The notes below the pieces were generated by a model. That model ran no database searches. It was given only the letters and a program-made list of their open reading frames with translations, and was not told the DNA's origin. Both the position numbers and the translations under genes were made by a program. A stretch of DNA of 64,000 nt from Arthrobacter sp. AL12 (GTDB taxonomy: Bacteria; Actinomycetota; Actinomycetes; Actinomycetales; Micrococcaceae), in assembly GCF_029960645.1 (NCBI RefSeq), contig NZ_JASBQY010000006.1:142890-206889 (forward strand), in the 5' to 3' direction. This document shows positions 51,551 to 60,316 of this stretch, one piece after another (the stretch's first letter is position 1; every line of letters starts with the position of its first letter).

Positions 51551-53649
51551 GCCAGCCTGCCGCGCCGCCGCCCAGTATTGATCCGGTCGCCGTGATTCGA
51601 TCCCGGCCCTACATCGCTGCGCTCGTGCTGGCGGCGCTCTTGGGCGTTCCCATCTCGGTCATCGCCTACGGTTTTCTCGCCTTTGTCGCGGCGCTCCAGC
51701 AGTTCGTCTTCGACGGGCTGCCGAATCAACTTTTCGGCGGTCCTGCACCTGCGTGGTGGCCGGTTCCGTGGTTGGTGCTGTGCGGGCTGTTGACGGCCTT
51801 GACCATCCGGTATCTGCCGGGAACCGGGGGACACTCACCCGCTTTCGGATTCAAGACCGGCGGCGGTCCGCCGAGCGGCCGGGAGCTCGTGGGCATCGTT
51901 CTCGCGGCACTGACCACGCTCAGCCTGGGTGCGGTGCTCGGGCCCGAGGGGCCGCTGATCGCAATCGGTGGCGGCCTCGGGGCGCTGGCGGTGCACCTGG
52001 TGAAGAAGGACGCTCCGCCGATGTCCCTGACGATCATGGCGTCCGCCGGCAGCTTCGCCGCGATTAGTACCCTGCTCGGGTCTCCCGTGCTCGGTGCCTT
52101 CCTGATCATGGAGGCCGCCGGGATCGGGGGAATGACGCTGAGTCTGGTGGCCCTGCCCGGACTGCTCGCTTCCGGCGTCGGGGCACTGGTGTTCGTCGGC
52201 CTCGACGGCTGGACCGGGCTGGGCAGCTTCTCGCTGGCGCTGCCCGTGGTGCCGCCCGCGGTGCCGCCCGCGGTGCCGCCGACGTTGGCGACGATGGGCT
52301 GGGCTGTGGCCATGGGCGCGGCCGGTGCGCTGTTGGGATGGCTGATCCGCTTGGTCGCGCTGTCGCTTCGCCCGGTCGTGCACCTGAACCGGGTGTTGGT
52401 GACGTCGGCGCTCGGCTTGCTGATAGGTGTCACCGCGATGGCGTACCAGTTGGTCTCCGGGCGCAGCTTCACGCAGGTGTTGTTCTCGGGGCAGGACGCA
52501 CTGCCGGAGCTGGTCGAACACGCCACGGACTACTCGCTTGCGGTGCTGGTTCTGCTGATCGCTTGTAAGACCTTGGTCTACGGGCTGTCGCTGAGCGCAT
52601 TTCGTGGTGGTCCGGTGTTCCCGTCGATGTTCATCGGTGCGGCGCTCGGTATTGCTGCGAGCGGGTTGCCCGGAATGAATCTCGCGGCAGGAATCGGCAT
52701 GGGCATGGGAGCGATGTGCGCAGCCATGCTGCGGCTGCCGTTGACGTCGACGCTGCTGGCCACGCTGCTGCTGGGTGTGGACGGTTTGGCGGTAACACCC
52801 CAGGTGGTGGTGGCTGTGGCGGTGGCCTTCGTGATCACCAATCTGCTCCCGGTCCCGGGCCCGACGGCGTCCGGCGCGCCTGCCGACGGCGGCGGCGTCC
52901 GACATCGGGGTGCCCCGGGGGCCCGCCAGGCAACTGAGATCTCGAGCGCGGGCCCGTCGACCGCACGGGACCGGTGGATCGCCTGGCTGTTCATCATTGG
53001 CTCGAGTCTGTTCGCCCTGGGGGCGGTGCCGTTCTACGCCGAGGCCGTGGGATTGCGCTGGTGTGCAGCGACATTCTTTGTCGGTTCGCTGTTCTTCACC
53101 TGTGCGGCCTTCCTGCAGTACCGCGAGGGCGTTGACGCGCTCCCGGCCGCGGGTTCCACGAGGCGCCATGTGTTTTGGGTGTGGGCGCCGCGGAATCTCG
53201 TGTGGCTCGCTGCCGCGGTTCAACTTGCCGGCACCCTGTGGTTCAACTGGAGCACGGGAAACGCCCTGCGGGACAATCTCAGTGCGGCGCTGACCGAGCA
53301 GCGGGTATGGCGACCGGACGCCCTGGGTTCCATCGCCTTCCTCGTTGCAAGCGGTGTGGCGTTGCGGGAGGCCGGTCGCGGCGCCGTTGCCGGCCGGCCC
53401 AGGCCCCGGACGTGGAAGATCGGCGTGATCAACGTTGCCGGCTCTGTTGCGTTCGGGATCTCGGCTGTCGCGGCCTTCGTCATCCCGTCTAGCGGCAATG
53501 TCTTGAATGCCGAGCTGTCCAATCTCGGCACACTCGTGGGAGCCCTGTGCTTCCTCGCCGGCGCGATCCTGATGCTGGGTCCGATCCACCGCCGTCTCGG
53601 TTCCCGCGTATCGGGGACCTCATCCGGAACCCTTTTCAACAGTCCCTGA
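51547..53649 (+). CDS. ClC-family chloride transporter fused to a C-terminal membrane domain
   Basis: A 700-residue protein. Residues 15-440 are a ClC transporter: GTGGHSPAFGF, the ion-site LGPEGPLIAIGGG (Glu gate, about residue 136), SPVLGAFLIMEAAG and FRGGPVFPSMFIGAALG. A Pro/Val insert (VVPPAVPPAVPP) lies near 235. After a polar linker (about 440-475) come six further membrane helices, from WIAWLFIIGSSLFALGAVPF to LVGALCFLAGAILMLGPIH, resembling the YrhK-like domain. Glutamate decarboxylase starts 10 bp later. A ClC H+/Cl- antiporter next to GAD fits the charge-balancing role known in bacterial acid resistance. Confidence 0.87.
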   Translation: MSQPAAPPPSIDPVAVIRSRPYIAALVLAALLGVPISVIAYGFLAFVAALQQFVFDGLPNQLFGGPAPAWWPVPWLVLCGLLTALTIRYLPGTGGHSPAFGFKTGGGPPSGRELVGIVLAALTTLSLGAVLGPEGPLIAIGGGLGALAVHLVKKDAPPMSLTIMASAGSFAAISTLLGSPVLGAFLIMEAAGIGGMTLSLVALPGLLASGVGALVFVGLDGWTGLGSFSLALPVVPPAVPPAVPPTLATMGWAVAMGAAGALLGWLIRLVALSLRPVVHLNRVLVTSALGLLIGVTAMAYQLVSGRSFTQVLFSGQDALPELVEHATDYSLAVLVLLIACKTLVYGLSLSAFRGGPVFPSMFIGAALGIAASGLPGMNLAAGIGMGMGAMCAAMLRLPLTSTLLATLLLGVDGLAVTPQVVVAVAVAFVITNLLPVPGPTASGAPADGGGVRHRGAPGARQATEISSAGPSTARDRWIAWLFIIGSSLFALGAVPFYAEAVGLRWCAATFFVGSLFFTCAAFLQYREGVDALPAAGSTRRHVFWVWAPRNLVWLAAAVQLAGTLWFNWSTGNALRDNLSAALTEQRVWRPDALGSIAFLVASGVALREAGRGAVAGRPRPRTWKIGVINVAGSVAFGISAVAAFVIPSSGNVLNAELSNLGTLVGALCFLAGAILMLGPIHRRLGSRVSGTSSGTLFNSP

Positions 53650-53659
53650 AGGAGAAGTG

Positions 53660-55039
53660 ATGTCACGAGATTTCCAGCCGGCGGATGCCGACGTGGCCCT
53701 GTTCGGCAACCGATTCGTCACCCAGGAGGTTCCGAGCAGGGAGTTCCCGGAGAGCGGCATTCCTGCTCAGGACGCTTTGCGGCTGGTGGCGGAGGATCTG
53801 GCGCTGGAGGGTGATCCGGCCCGGAACCTGGCGACCTTTGTGACGACGTGGATGGAGCCGCAGGCCCAGCAGATCATCGCCGCGAACCTGCACCGCAATT
53901 TCATCGACCACGCCGAATATCCCCGCACGGCCGAGATTGAGCAGCGTTGCATTCGGATGATCGCCGACCTCTTCCATGCGCCGGGCGAGACGACGGGAGC
54001 CCGAACCCAGGGATCGTCCGAGGCGATCATGCTCGGCGGGTTGTCCCTGAAGTGGAATTGGCGGAAGCGTCGCGAGGCCGCCGGCGCGTCGACGTCGAGC
54101 CCGAACCTGGTGTTTGGCGGCGACGTACATGTCGTGTGGGAAAAGTTCTGCCGCTACTTCGACGTCGAGCCGCGGATCGTGCCGCTGCAGCCCGGTAAGT
54201 ACACGATCGGCCCGGAAGACGTGCAGGCCCATGTCGATGAGAACACCATCGGCGTCGCAGCCGTGCTGGGTACGACGTTCACCGGGCACAAGGACGACAT
54301 CGTCGGCATTAATGACCTGCTGCTCCGGATCAAGCGCGAGCGGGGCCTTGACGTGCCGCTGCACGTGGACGGGGCCAGCGGGGGGTTCGTCTGGCCCTTC
54401 CTCTACCCGGACTCCAAGTGGGACTTCCGGCTCGAGCAGGTCCGCTCGATCAATGTCTCCGGGCACAAGTTCGGACTCGTCTACCCCGGCATCGGGTGGC
54501 TGATCTTCCGGGAGAAGGCCGATCTGGCCAAGGAACTGGTCTTCGAGGAGAACTACCTCGGCAAGACCGACTCGACCTTCACCCTGAACTTCTCCACCGG
54601 CTCGTCGATGGTCATCGCCCAGTACTACAACTTCGTGCGCTATGGCCGCGCCGGCTACACCTACATCATGAAGAACATGCAGACCAACGCCCGCGTCCTC
54701 GCTGAGAAGTTGGAGGCCATGGGCCGGTTCGAGATCATCGGCCCCGACGAGGAACAACTTCCCCTGGTCGCGTTCCGCCTCGCGGCCGACACCGGCTACG
54801 ACGAGTTCGACATCGCCTGGCAGCTCTCGGCCGAGCGCGGCTGGATGGTGCCGGCATACACCCTGCCCCCGAACGCCCAAGACGTGACGATCATGCGTGC
54901 CCTGGTCAAGCAGACGATGAGCCGCGAGCACGTCGACACGCTGGCCCGGGACATTGAAGAGGCGTGCTCCACGCTGGCGAAGAAGGGCGGCGCGCATGAA
55001 TCCGAACGCAACAAGATGGTGACCGGATCCGGCCACTGA
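53660..55039 (+). CDS. Glutamate decarboxylase
   Basis: PLP-dependent enzyme of 459 residues that converts glutamate to GABA and consumes a cytosolic proton. Group II decarboxylase motifs are ARTQGSSEAIMLGGLSLKW, VPLHVDGASGGFVWPFL (cofactor Asp) and the PLP lysine in INVSGHKFGLVYPGIGW (about residue 268). The N-terminal FGNRFVTQEVPSREFPESG is typical of bacterial GadA/B. GGAG precedes the ATG at 53660. No glutamate/GABA antiporter is adjacent; the ClC gene is the operon partner. Confidence 0.95.
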   Translation: MSRDFQPADADVALFGNRFVTQEVPSREFPESGIPAQDALRLVAEDLALEGDPARNLATFVTTWMEPQAQQIIAANLHRNFIDHAEYPRTAEIEQRCIRMIADLFHAPGETTGARTQGSSEAIMLGGLSLKWNWRKRREAAGASTSSPNLVFGGDVHVVWEKFCRYFDVEPRIVPLQPGKYTIGPEDVQAHVDENTIGVAAVLGTTFTGHKDDIVGINDLLLRIKRERGLDVPLHVDGASGGFVWPFLYPDSKWDFRLEQVRSINVSGHKFGLVYPGIGWLIFREKADLAKELVFEENYLGKTDSTFTLNFSTGSSMVIAQYYNFVRYGRAGYTYIMKNMQTNARVLAEKLEAMGRFEIIGPDEEQLPLVAFRLAADTGYDEFDIAWQLSAERGWMVPAYTLPPNAQDVTIMRALVKQTMSREHVDTLARDIEEACSTLAKKGGAHESERNKMVTGSGH

Positions 55040-55123
55040 CCGGTGCAACGGTGACACGCGGGGCCCGGCGCATCCGGCCGGGTCCGCCGAGCTGTCGGGC
55101 TGGGGTGTGGCCCAGGACCTGCC

Positions 55124-56017
55124 CTAGTCGGAAAGATTCAGCACGGCCTGCGCGAACGCGTCCGGGTCCTCCTGCGGGACGTTGTGACCGATACCGGGAA
55201 GGACGCGCTGGCTGTAGGGGCCGGTGAAGTGGTCTCTTCCTGCCGTCGCTGCGGGGCCGCCGACGCCGTCGTCCCCGCTTTCGAGCACCACCGTCGGGAC
55301 GGTGATGCGCGGCTCCTGCGCGATCAGTTCCTCGAACCGCTGGTACCGGGGGTCGCCGTCGGCCAGCCCGTACCGGTGGCGGTAGGAGTGGATGACGACG
55401 TCGACGAAATCGGGGTTGTGCAGGCTCGGGGCGCTGGCGGGAAACGCCTCGCGCGCGCCGCCCCAGGCCGGCGACCAGGTGCGCCAGAGCAGCTCGCAGA
55501 GTTCGTCGCGGTTTTGTTCCAGCCCTCGGCGGCCCCGTTCCGAGTGGAAATAGTATTGATACCAGTAGCTTCGCTCCCATTCCGGCATGGCCGGCTCGCC
55601 GGAACGGGCGAGGTTGTGCATGTTGTAGCCGCCGACGGTGACGAGGCCGGCGACGCGTCCGGGGTCCAGTGCCGCCACGATGCACGCAGCCCGGCCGCCC
55701 CAGTCGTAGCCGGCCACGACGGCCCGGCCGATGTCGAGGGCATCCATGAAATCGAGGAGATCCTGCGCTAGGGCGGCTTGCTGTCCCGAGCGGACCGTTG
55801 CCTGGTCGAGGAAACGCGTCGGGCCGAAGCCGCGAAGGTAGGGCGCGAGCACGAAGGCGCCCTGGTCGGCGAGGATCGGCGCGACGTCGTCGAAGGCCCG
55901 GACGTCATACGGGAACCCGTGCAGGAGGATGACCGGGGCCCCGCCCGGATCACCCGCGGACTCGTAGCCGATGTCCAGGACGGGGGTCTGGACGCGGCCG
56001 AAGGATGAAAAGCTCAT
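55124..56017 (-). CDS. Alpha/beta hydrolase, epoxide hydrolase-like
   Basis: A 297-residue hydrolase with the oxyanion loop VILLHGFPYDVRAFD, the nucleophile motif AGYDWGGRAACIVAALDP (Asp nucleophile, as in epoxide hydrolases and haloalkane dehalogenases), a cap with WERSYWYQYYFHSERGRRGL (Tyr residues) and a terminal His in LPGIGHNVPQEDP. The Asp nucleophile favours epoxide hydrolase over esterase. Convergent with the glutamate decarboxylase gene. Confidence 0.88.
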   Translation of the reverse strand: MSFSSFGRVQTPVLDIGYESAGDPGGAPVILLHGFPYDVRAFDDVAPILADQGAFVLAPYLRGFGPTRFLDQATVRSGQQAALAQDLLDFMDALDIGRAVVAGYDWGGRAACIVAALDPGRVAGLVTVGGYNMHNLARSGEPAMPEWERSYWYQYYFHSERGRRGLEQNRDELCELLWRTWSPAWGGAREAFPASAPSLHNPDFVDVVIHSYRHRYGLADGDPRYQRFEELIAQEPRITVPTVVLESGDDGVGGPAATAGRDHFTGPYSQRVLPGIGHNVPQEDPDAFAQAVLNLSD

Positions 56018-56100
56018 GCTGCCATTCTGACCCAACGCCCAGCCATTGCCCTGGGCGTCTGCGTTGCATGGCCTAAACGGTGCCGAGCAGGGAGAAGACC

Positions 56101-56189
56101 ATGAAGCTGACAGTGACCGACTTCGTGAGCCTCGACGGCGTATCGCAGGGCAACCCGGACGGGAACTCCAGATCAACGGCAGCGCCCGG
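56101..56189 (+). pseudogene. Remnant of a RibD/dihydrofolate reductase-family gene
   Basis: ATG 56101 reads MKLTVTDFVSLDGVSQGNPDG, the standard start of DfrA/RibD C-terminal-like proteins. Eleven codons' worth of unrelated frame would follow, but +2 in frame the sequence reads ELQINGSAR (56163-56189), matching the later ELQ.HGSA motif of the same family. So about 80 middle codons are deleted with a frameshift, and the 3' end is gone at the cupredoxin gene. Confidence 0.75.
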
Positions 56190-56191
56190 TG

Positions 56192-56635
56192 TTATTTCAC
56201 GGTGAGGGTGCCTTTCATGTTGCCGTGGAAGTTGCAGTGGTAGGGGTAGGTCCCTGGTTCGGTTGGGGCGGTGAAGGTGCCGGTGCCGACTTTGATGGTG
56301 GCGTCGAACGCGTTGGCGGTGTCCGCGGTGATGGTGTGCGCTTCGATGTCCTCGTTGGTGACACTGATTGTCGCTCCGGGGCTGACGGTTTGCGCGCCCT
56401 GGTATTTGAAGCCCTTGATCAATATTTCGGCCGGGGCCGCCGTGGATGAAGTGCCCGGGCTGGAGGTTGGGGGAGTGGCGTCTGTGCTGGTCGCTGGAGC
56501 TGAACTTTGTTGTTCGGTTGGCGCTGATGCCGTGCCGGACGCGGACGTGCCGGGGTTCCCGCAGCCGGAGAGGGCGAACAAGGTCATTGCCGCCGCGATT
56601 CCGAGTGTCCGCGTCGTTCTGATGTTTGTCCTCAT
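56192..56635 (-). CDS. Cupredoxin lipoprotein 1
   Basis: A 147-residue exported blue-copper-type protein. A signal with lipobox ALSGC (Cys25) is followed by a Ser/Thr/Pro/Ala linker to about 70 and then a plastocyanin-like domain. Copper ligands are His100 (EAHTITAD), Cys134, His137 and Met140 (YHCNFHGNM). The strands ILIKGFKYQGAQTVSPGATISVTNED are typical. Start 56635 has GAAAGG upstream. Last gene of the envelope operon; likely carries electrons or copper at the outer membrane face. Confidence 0.92.
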   Translation of the reverse strand: MRTNIRTTRTLGIAAAMTLFALSGCGNPGTSASGTASAPTEQQSSAPATSTDATPPTSSPGTSSTAAPAEILIKGFKYQGAQTVSPGATISVTNEDIEAHTITADTANAFDATIKVGTGTFTAPTEPGTYPYHCNFHGNMKGTLTVK

Positions 56636-56684
56636 GTTGAAACCTTTCGTGGAGCCGGCTGTGGTGGCGTGCTGCGGAGCTGAG

Positions 56685-57326
56685 TTAGGGGTGTTCGATC
56701 CAGCAGGCAAGGATGGTGGTGGAGAGCTGGTAGGCCAGGGCGTTCCTGGTGATGCTCTCGGGTCCCAAAATGGGGGGCAGACCGGTGGCGTCCACGTGCA
56801 GGACGAAGTTGTCTTTTTGGAACACGGCTGCACCGTCGGCGGTTTCGTAGGCCGGGAAGCCCAGGTTCGCGAGGCCTTCGATGGGTTTGGCGTCTTTCGC
56901 GAGGGCCTGCATGGCGTTGAAGTATGTCAGGGCGGAGGCTTGGTCCTTCGCCTCTTGGACGGAGATTTCCAGCGCCCCTTCGGCCAGGTGGTAAGTGCAG
57001 GTGAAGGTATTGTCGGCCCAGTCGTTGACGGTGTGCGGGTCTGAGTCCAGGTCCAGGATGGATGTGAGCCTGTCCATCGGCTGGTCGCCGCATACCATCA
57101 GGGCGGCGGCGCTGGGACCGTCCGCCGGCGCACTCGGCGACGCCGATGCCTGACTGAGATGCCCGCCGCCGTGGCTGCCGGTGTGACCGGTCTCAGATGA
57201 AGCTGCGGGTGAGCTCCCCTGGGCGTTGGATGGCGCGGCCGCGGACACCGCCGCGGACGCGGCGCAGCCGGACAGCAACAGGGCGGACAGGGCCAGGGAG
57301 GCCACTAATGGCTTGCGGTGTTTCAC
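56685..57326 (-). CDS. Lipoprotein of the cupredoxin-sortase operon
   Basis: A 213-residue protein from GTG 57326 (GGAAGAG upstream). The lipobox is LLLSGC (Cys21). A His/Gly/Ser-rich linker (TGHTGSHGGGHLS) might bind metal. The globular part has two Cys (MVCGDQP, FTCTYHLAEG) that could pair, and a helical region SALTYFNAMQALAKDAKPIEG. No family recognised. Between sortase and cupredoxin 1 in the operon. Confidence 0.78.
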   Translation of the reverse strand: MKHRKPLVASLALSALLLSGCAASAAVSAAAPSNAQGSSPAASSETGHTGSHGGGHLSQASASPSAPADGPSAAALMVCGDQPMDRLTSILDLDSDPHTVNDWADNTFTCTYHLAEGALEISVQEAKDQASALTYFNAMQALAKDAKPIEGLANLGFPAYETADGAAVFQKDNFVLHVDATGLPPILGPESITRNALAYQLSTTILACWIEHP

Positions 57327-57369
57327 AGCTCTTCCATCCTGGCCGCCGCACTTTCCGGGTCGGCCATTG

Positions 57370-58050
57370 TCAGGCTTTGAGTTTGGCGTAGATGACGTAG
57401 TTGTCGTCGAAGAACCCGGTGGCGGGGTCGTAGCCGTCGCAGGTGATGAGCCGGAGTTCAGCGCCGGAGGTGTTTCCGTAGACTTCGAGGGTGGGGAATT
57501 GGTTTTTGCTGTACTTGGCGCCGCGGTCAACGGTGAACACGGCGGTGCTGCCGTCGGTACGGGACACGTTGATTTCACTGCCGGGGGCGAGGTTGCGCAG
57601 GTCCGCGAAGACGCCTCTGGCGCCGCCGAGTGCGTTCACGTGGCCCAGCATCACGGAGGGGCCGCGTTCCCCGGGGGCGGGGGAGCCGTTGTACCAGCTG
57701 GCGGGTGCGTCGCTGCCAGTGCCCGGTACCTCGAGGGACCCGTTCTCCCGTAACCCCAGATGGAGCAGGTCGGTTCGGACTCCGATGGAGGGAATCGCCA
57801 GGGTCACGGGAGCGGAAGCGCCCATCACCGGTGGAAGCTGCTGCGTTGCCGGAGCCGCCGTGGGGCCAGCGGACGGAGCCGGGGGAGTGTCGGGTGCTGC
57901 CGCAGCCGGGACGGAAGCCGAAGGTGGGGAGCCTGCGTCCGTCGTTCCGCTGTTCCCCGCGGCGCAGCCGCTCACGCTTAGGAGGAGCAGAACCCCGGCC
58001 GCCGTGGTGGCCCGGAGGCCCCCGCGGCGGCCGGAATTCCTGATTGTCAC
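57370..58050 (-). CDS. Class F-type sortase
   Basis: A 226-residue sortase. An N-terminal hydrophobic segment with a possible lipobox (VSGCAAG) precedes a Pro/Ala linker. The catalytic domain runs from about 80: VTLAIPSIGVRTDLLHLGL, His137 in MLGHVNALGG and Cys204 in LITCDGYDP. At the position where sortases carry the catalytic Arg (about 12 residues after Cys) I read Asp (TGFFDDN). It sits next to a CHRD protein with a sorting-signal-like tail, its likely substrate. Confidence 0.85.
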   Translation of the reverse strand: MTIRNSGRRGGLRATTAAGVLLLLSVSGCAAGNSGTTDAGSPPSASVPAAAAPDTPPAPSAGPTAAPATQQLPPVMGASAPVTLAIPSIGVRTDLLHLGLRENGSLEVPGTGSDAPASWYNGSPAPGERGPSVMLGHVNALGGARGVFADLRNLAPGSEINVSRTDGSTAVFTVDRGAKYSKNQFPTLEVYGNTSGAELRLITCDGYDPATGFFDDNYVIYAKLKA

Positions 58051-58074
58051 AGTAGTGATCCGGTCAGCCGGTGC

Positions 58075-58845
58075 TTAGGCTGCTGCGCCGGCGGTGCGGC
58101 GGCGGATAACGTAGGCGCCACCGGCGAGGGCGATCAGGGCCAGACCGCCACCGACAGCGAGGGCGCCGGTGTCGGTGCCGGTTTCCTGGGTGACGCCGGT
58201 GTCAGCGCCGCCGGCAGGCATCTTCATCTGCCCGGCCTTCAAGGTCCCGCAGAGGGCGGGTGAGGTGGCGGCCAGCGGGAGCGTCGGGGCCAGATCGCTC
58301 TTGGCGGCCTGCCCGGCGGCGCTGAGGGTGGCGGGGTCAAGGCCGTGGACGACAACAACAGCGGTGCCGGCCTTAAGGGCTGCCTTGGTTTCGGCGTTGA
58401 GTTCGAACGTGCGGTCAACCGTGTATGAGGCACCCTGGCCGCCGACCTTGAGGTCAAGGCCAGCTGCGGGGCTGGTGTCACCGCTGGTGGAAAGGGTGGT
58501 CACGATTGCGCCGTAGGACGGGGCGCCTTCGGTGGTGGAGATGACCTTGTCGCCATCCTTATCGGCCGAGGGTGCCGGGCAGACGCCCTGGGCGCCGCCG
58601 TGAATGTGTTGGACATGCGGGTACGGGGCGTCCATAAACGTCGCGGGCATGCCGGAGACTTTCAGGACAACGTGGGCCTGGTCGCCTGTGACGTCCAGGG
58701 TGATGGTGCCGGAGCCTGCGCTGCCGTTGAGCTGGCCCAGGGTGGACTGGTAGGACTGGTCCGCTGCCATCGCAGGGGAACCGGACAGGGCAATGGCGGC
58801 CAGAGCCAGGGTGGGGACAGCCATGAAGCGAAGGGTCTTTTTCAT
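58075..58845 (-). CDS. CHRD-domain secreted protein with C-terminal membrane tail
   Basis: A 256-residue protein with GAGGAG before the ATG. The signal peptide ends near AMAAD (residue 29). The CHRD-like domain covers about 35-200 (TITLDVTGDQAHVVLKVSGM, PHVQHIHGGAQGVCP, with a His cluster). The C-terminus has Gly/Thr (VTQETGTDTG), a hydrophobic span (ALAVGGGLALIALAGGAYVI) and RRR, the layout of a sortase sorting signal, but without a clear LPxTG. TQETG is the nearest pentapeptide. The adjacent sortase may process it. Confidence 0.85.
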   Translation of the reverse strand: MKKTLRFMAVPTLALAAIALSGSPAMAADQSYQSTLGQLNGSAGSGTITLDVTGDQAHVVLKVSGMPATFMDAPYPHVQHIHGGAQGVCPAPSADKDGDKVISTTEGAPSYGAIVTTLSTSGDTSPAAGLDLKVGGQGASYTVDRTFELNAETKAALKAGTAVVVVHGLDPATLSAAGQAAKSDLAPTLPLAATSPALCGTLKAGQMKMPAGGADTGVTQETGTDTGALAVGGGLALIALAGGAYVIRRRTAGAAA

Positions 58846-59026
58846 TGGATAAATCTCCTCATACACGCGCGTGTGATGTTGGCACCCTAGGCAAGGGGAC
58901 AGCAGTACTTCGGAACAACTCCGGGAAAAGATGGGTATGGATGTGGCCGGGTTCACATAATTCTTGGGCAGGCCACCGGCGGGCGGGCATCAGAGGCGCT
59001 ATTCCGTGGCCGGTAAGCCCGTTCGG

Positions 59027-59500
59027 TCAGGCCGTTGAAGCCCCGCGGCGGCGGCCCCTGGCAGCTGGCCCCGATCCGGACCGGGTCTTTTGCAGCAGGG
59101 CGTACCCGGCCAGAGCCAGGCCGCCGGCAGCCGCTTCGGCCGCTGCTGTGATGACCTTGGCTGCGTACCAGACCGGTTCATACATCGAAGGCAGCGGCCC
59201 AATTGCAGGGACCTGGACGTACCGGTACAGGATGACCGCGGCCAGGGACGACAACGCGACCATGGCGGCGGCCGCGAAAGCTGGTCGTGAACCTTTCAGC
59301 AGCACCAACATCGCAGCTACGACCGCGGCTCCGGCCTGGATCAGAAACAGGGTGCCTTGCCCGAGCCCGCCGGGGGCTGCCTGCTGATAGCCCGGGGCGA
59401 GCTGGACATGGACCACGGCACTGACCACCAGGCCCGCAGCGGCAAAGACACGCAGTACCCAAATGGACCGTGCCCGCGAGTTTAGTTTCTGGTGGCTCAT
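59027..59500 (-). CDS. Four-helix membrane protein
   Basis: A 157-residue protein with four hydrophobic helices: VLRVFAAAGLVVSAVVHVQLA, LFLIQAGAAVVAAMLVLL, FAAAAMVALSSLAAVILY and a final AAEAAAGGLALAGYALL. A loop has VPAIGPLPSMYEPVWYAAK between the third and fourth. The ATG overlaps the stop of cupredoxin 2 by 4 bp. A His in helix 1 (VVHVQLAPGY) resembles those of haem or copper-linked membrane proteins, but no family is certain. Confidence 0.8.
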   Translation of the reverse strand: MSHQKLNSRARSIWVLRVFAAAGLVVSAVVHVQLAPGYQQAAPGGLGQGTLFLIQAGAAVVAAMLVLLKGSRPAFAAAAMVALSSLAAVILYRYVQVPAIGPLPSMYEPVWYAAKVITAAAEAAAGGLALAGYALLQKTRSGSGPAARGRRRGASTA

Positions 59501-59892
59501 TTCACGACCAGCGTCCCCGTCATCTGCGGATGAAAGCTGCAGATAATCCCGTACTCACCGGGGACATCCGGAGCCCGGAAGCTCGCCGTTGCACCGCCCG
59601 GGATTTCGACGTCGAAACCGCCCTTGTCCTTGGCCGTCAGGGTGTGCGGTGCGCTGTCCGCGTTCGTCACCGTCACCATCGCTCCCGGCTTCACCGACGC
59701 CGGAACCTCATACGCGAAGCCCCTGATCGTGACGACAGCCTCACCGGCCGAGGCCGATCCATCAGCTGACGGGGCAGAGGAACTGGTGGCGGGCGGCGCG
59801 GCGGAGGGCGCTCCTTCCTGCGTGGCGCACCCGGTTAGGGCCGCCAACGACAGGGCTGCAGCTACGGTCAAGATGCGATTCACGGTTCTCAT
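59497..59892 (-). CDS. Cupredoxin lipoprotein 2
   Basis: A 131-residue protein with lipobox AALTGC (Cys22), a Ser/Pro/Ala linker and a cupredoxin domain. Copper ligands are His83 (APHTLTAKD), Cys118, His121 and Met124 (IICSFHPQM). Similar to cupredoxin 1 but with a shorter linker and an acidic GGFDVEIPGG loop. GGAAAGGG precedes the ATG. First gene of the operon; the STAS and sigma factor genes lie about 420 bp upstream on the same strand. Confidence 0.92.
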   Translation of the reverse strand: MRTVNRILTVAAALSLAALTGCATQEGAPSAAPPATSSSAPSADGSASAGEAVVTIRGFAYEVPASVKPGAMVTVTNADSAPHTLTAKDKGGFDVEIPGGATASFRAPDVPGEYGIICSFHPQMTGTLVVK

Positions 59893-60316
59893 GACAATCC
59901 CTTTCCCAGGGATGTGTCCTCCGCGCGCCGGAATGGCGCGCCTGTCAGGAAACTACCCACACACCCTATTCGTCACCGCTGCCGTTACGGACTGCCCGAC
60001 GGGGACTAGCGAAATGGCGGCCCGAACTCGGTCAATGATGTCCTGTGGAACGCACACTGGATGCGATGGGCCAGCCTGCGTGGGACTCCTCGCGACCGCA
60101 CAAGGCCCCTCAGGGTTCGGCCGAAACGCTCGCCTTCTGAAGTGTTTCAAGGATGTGAGACACTCGGTTGGTTTTTCGGTGTTCGGCAGCGGCCGGGAGT
60201 CGGCTGCTGCCGGTTTTGAAACGAGCCATCGCGGTGCCCGGCGGCAGCCCGAAGACGAAGTGAATCATCCCGACGGGCAGGACGCAACGTGATGCCGGAA
60301 GGGGCGCACCGCGACG
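59893..60316. other. ~420-bp gap between STAS and cupredoxin genes
   Basis: No gene seen on either strand. It should contain the promoter of the envelope operon, possibly one for the nearby ECF sigma factor, but I cannot point to a specific -35/-10 pair. Confidence 0.45.
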
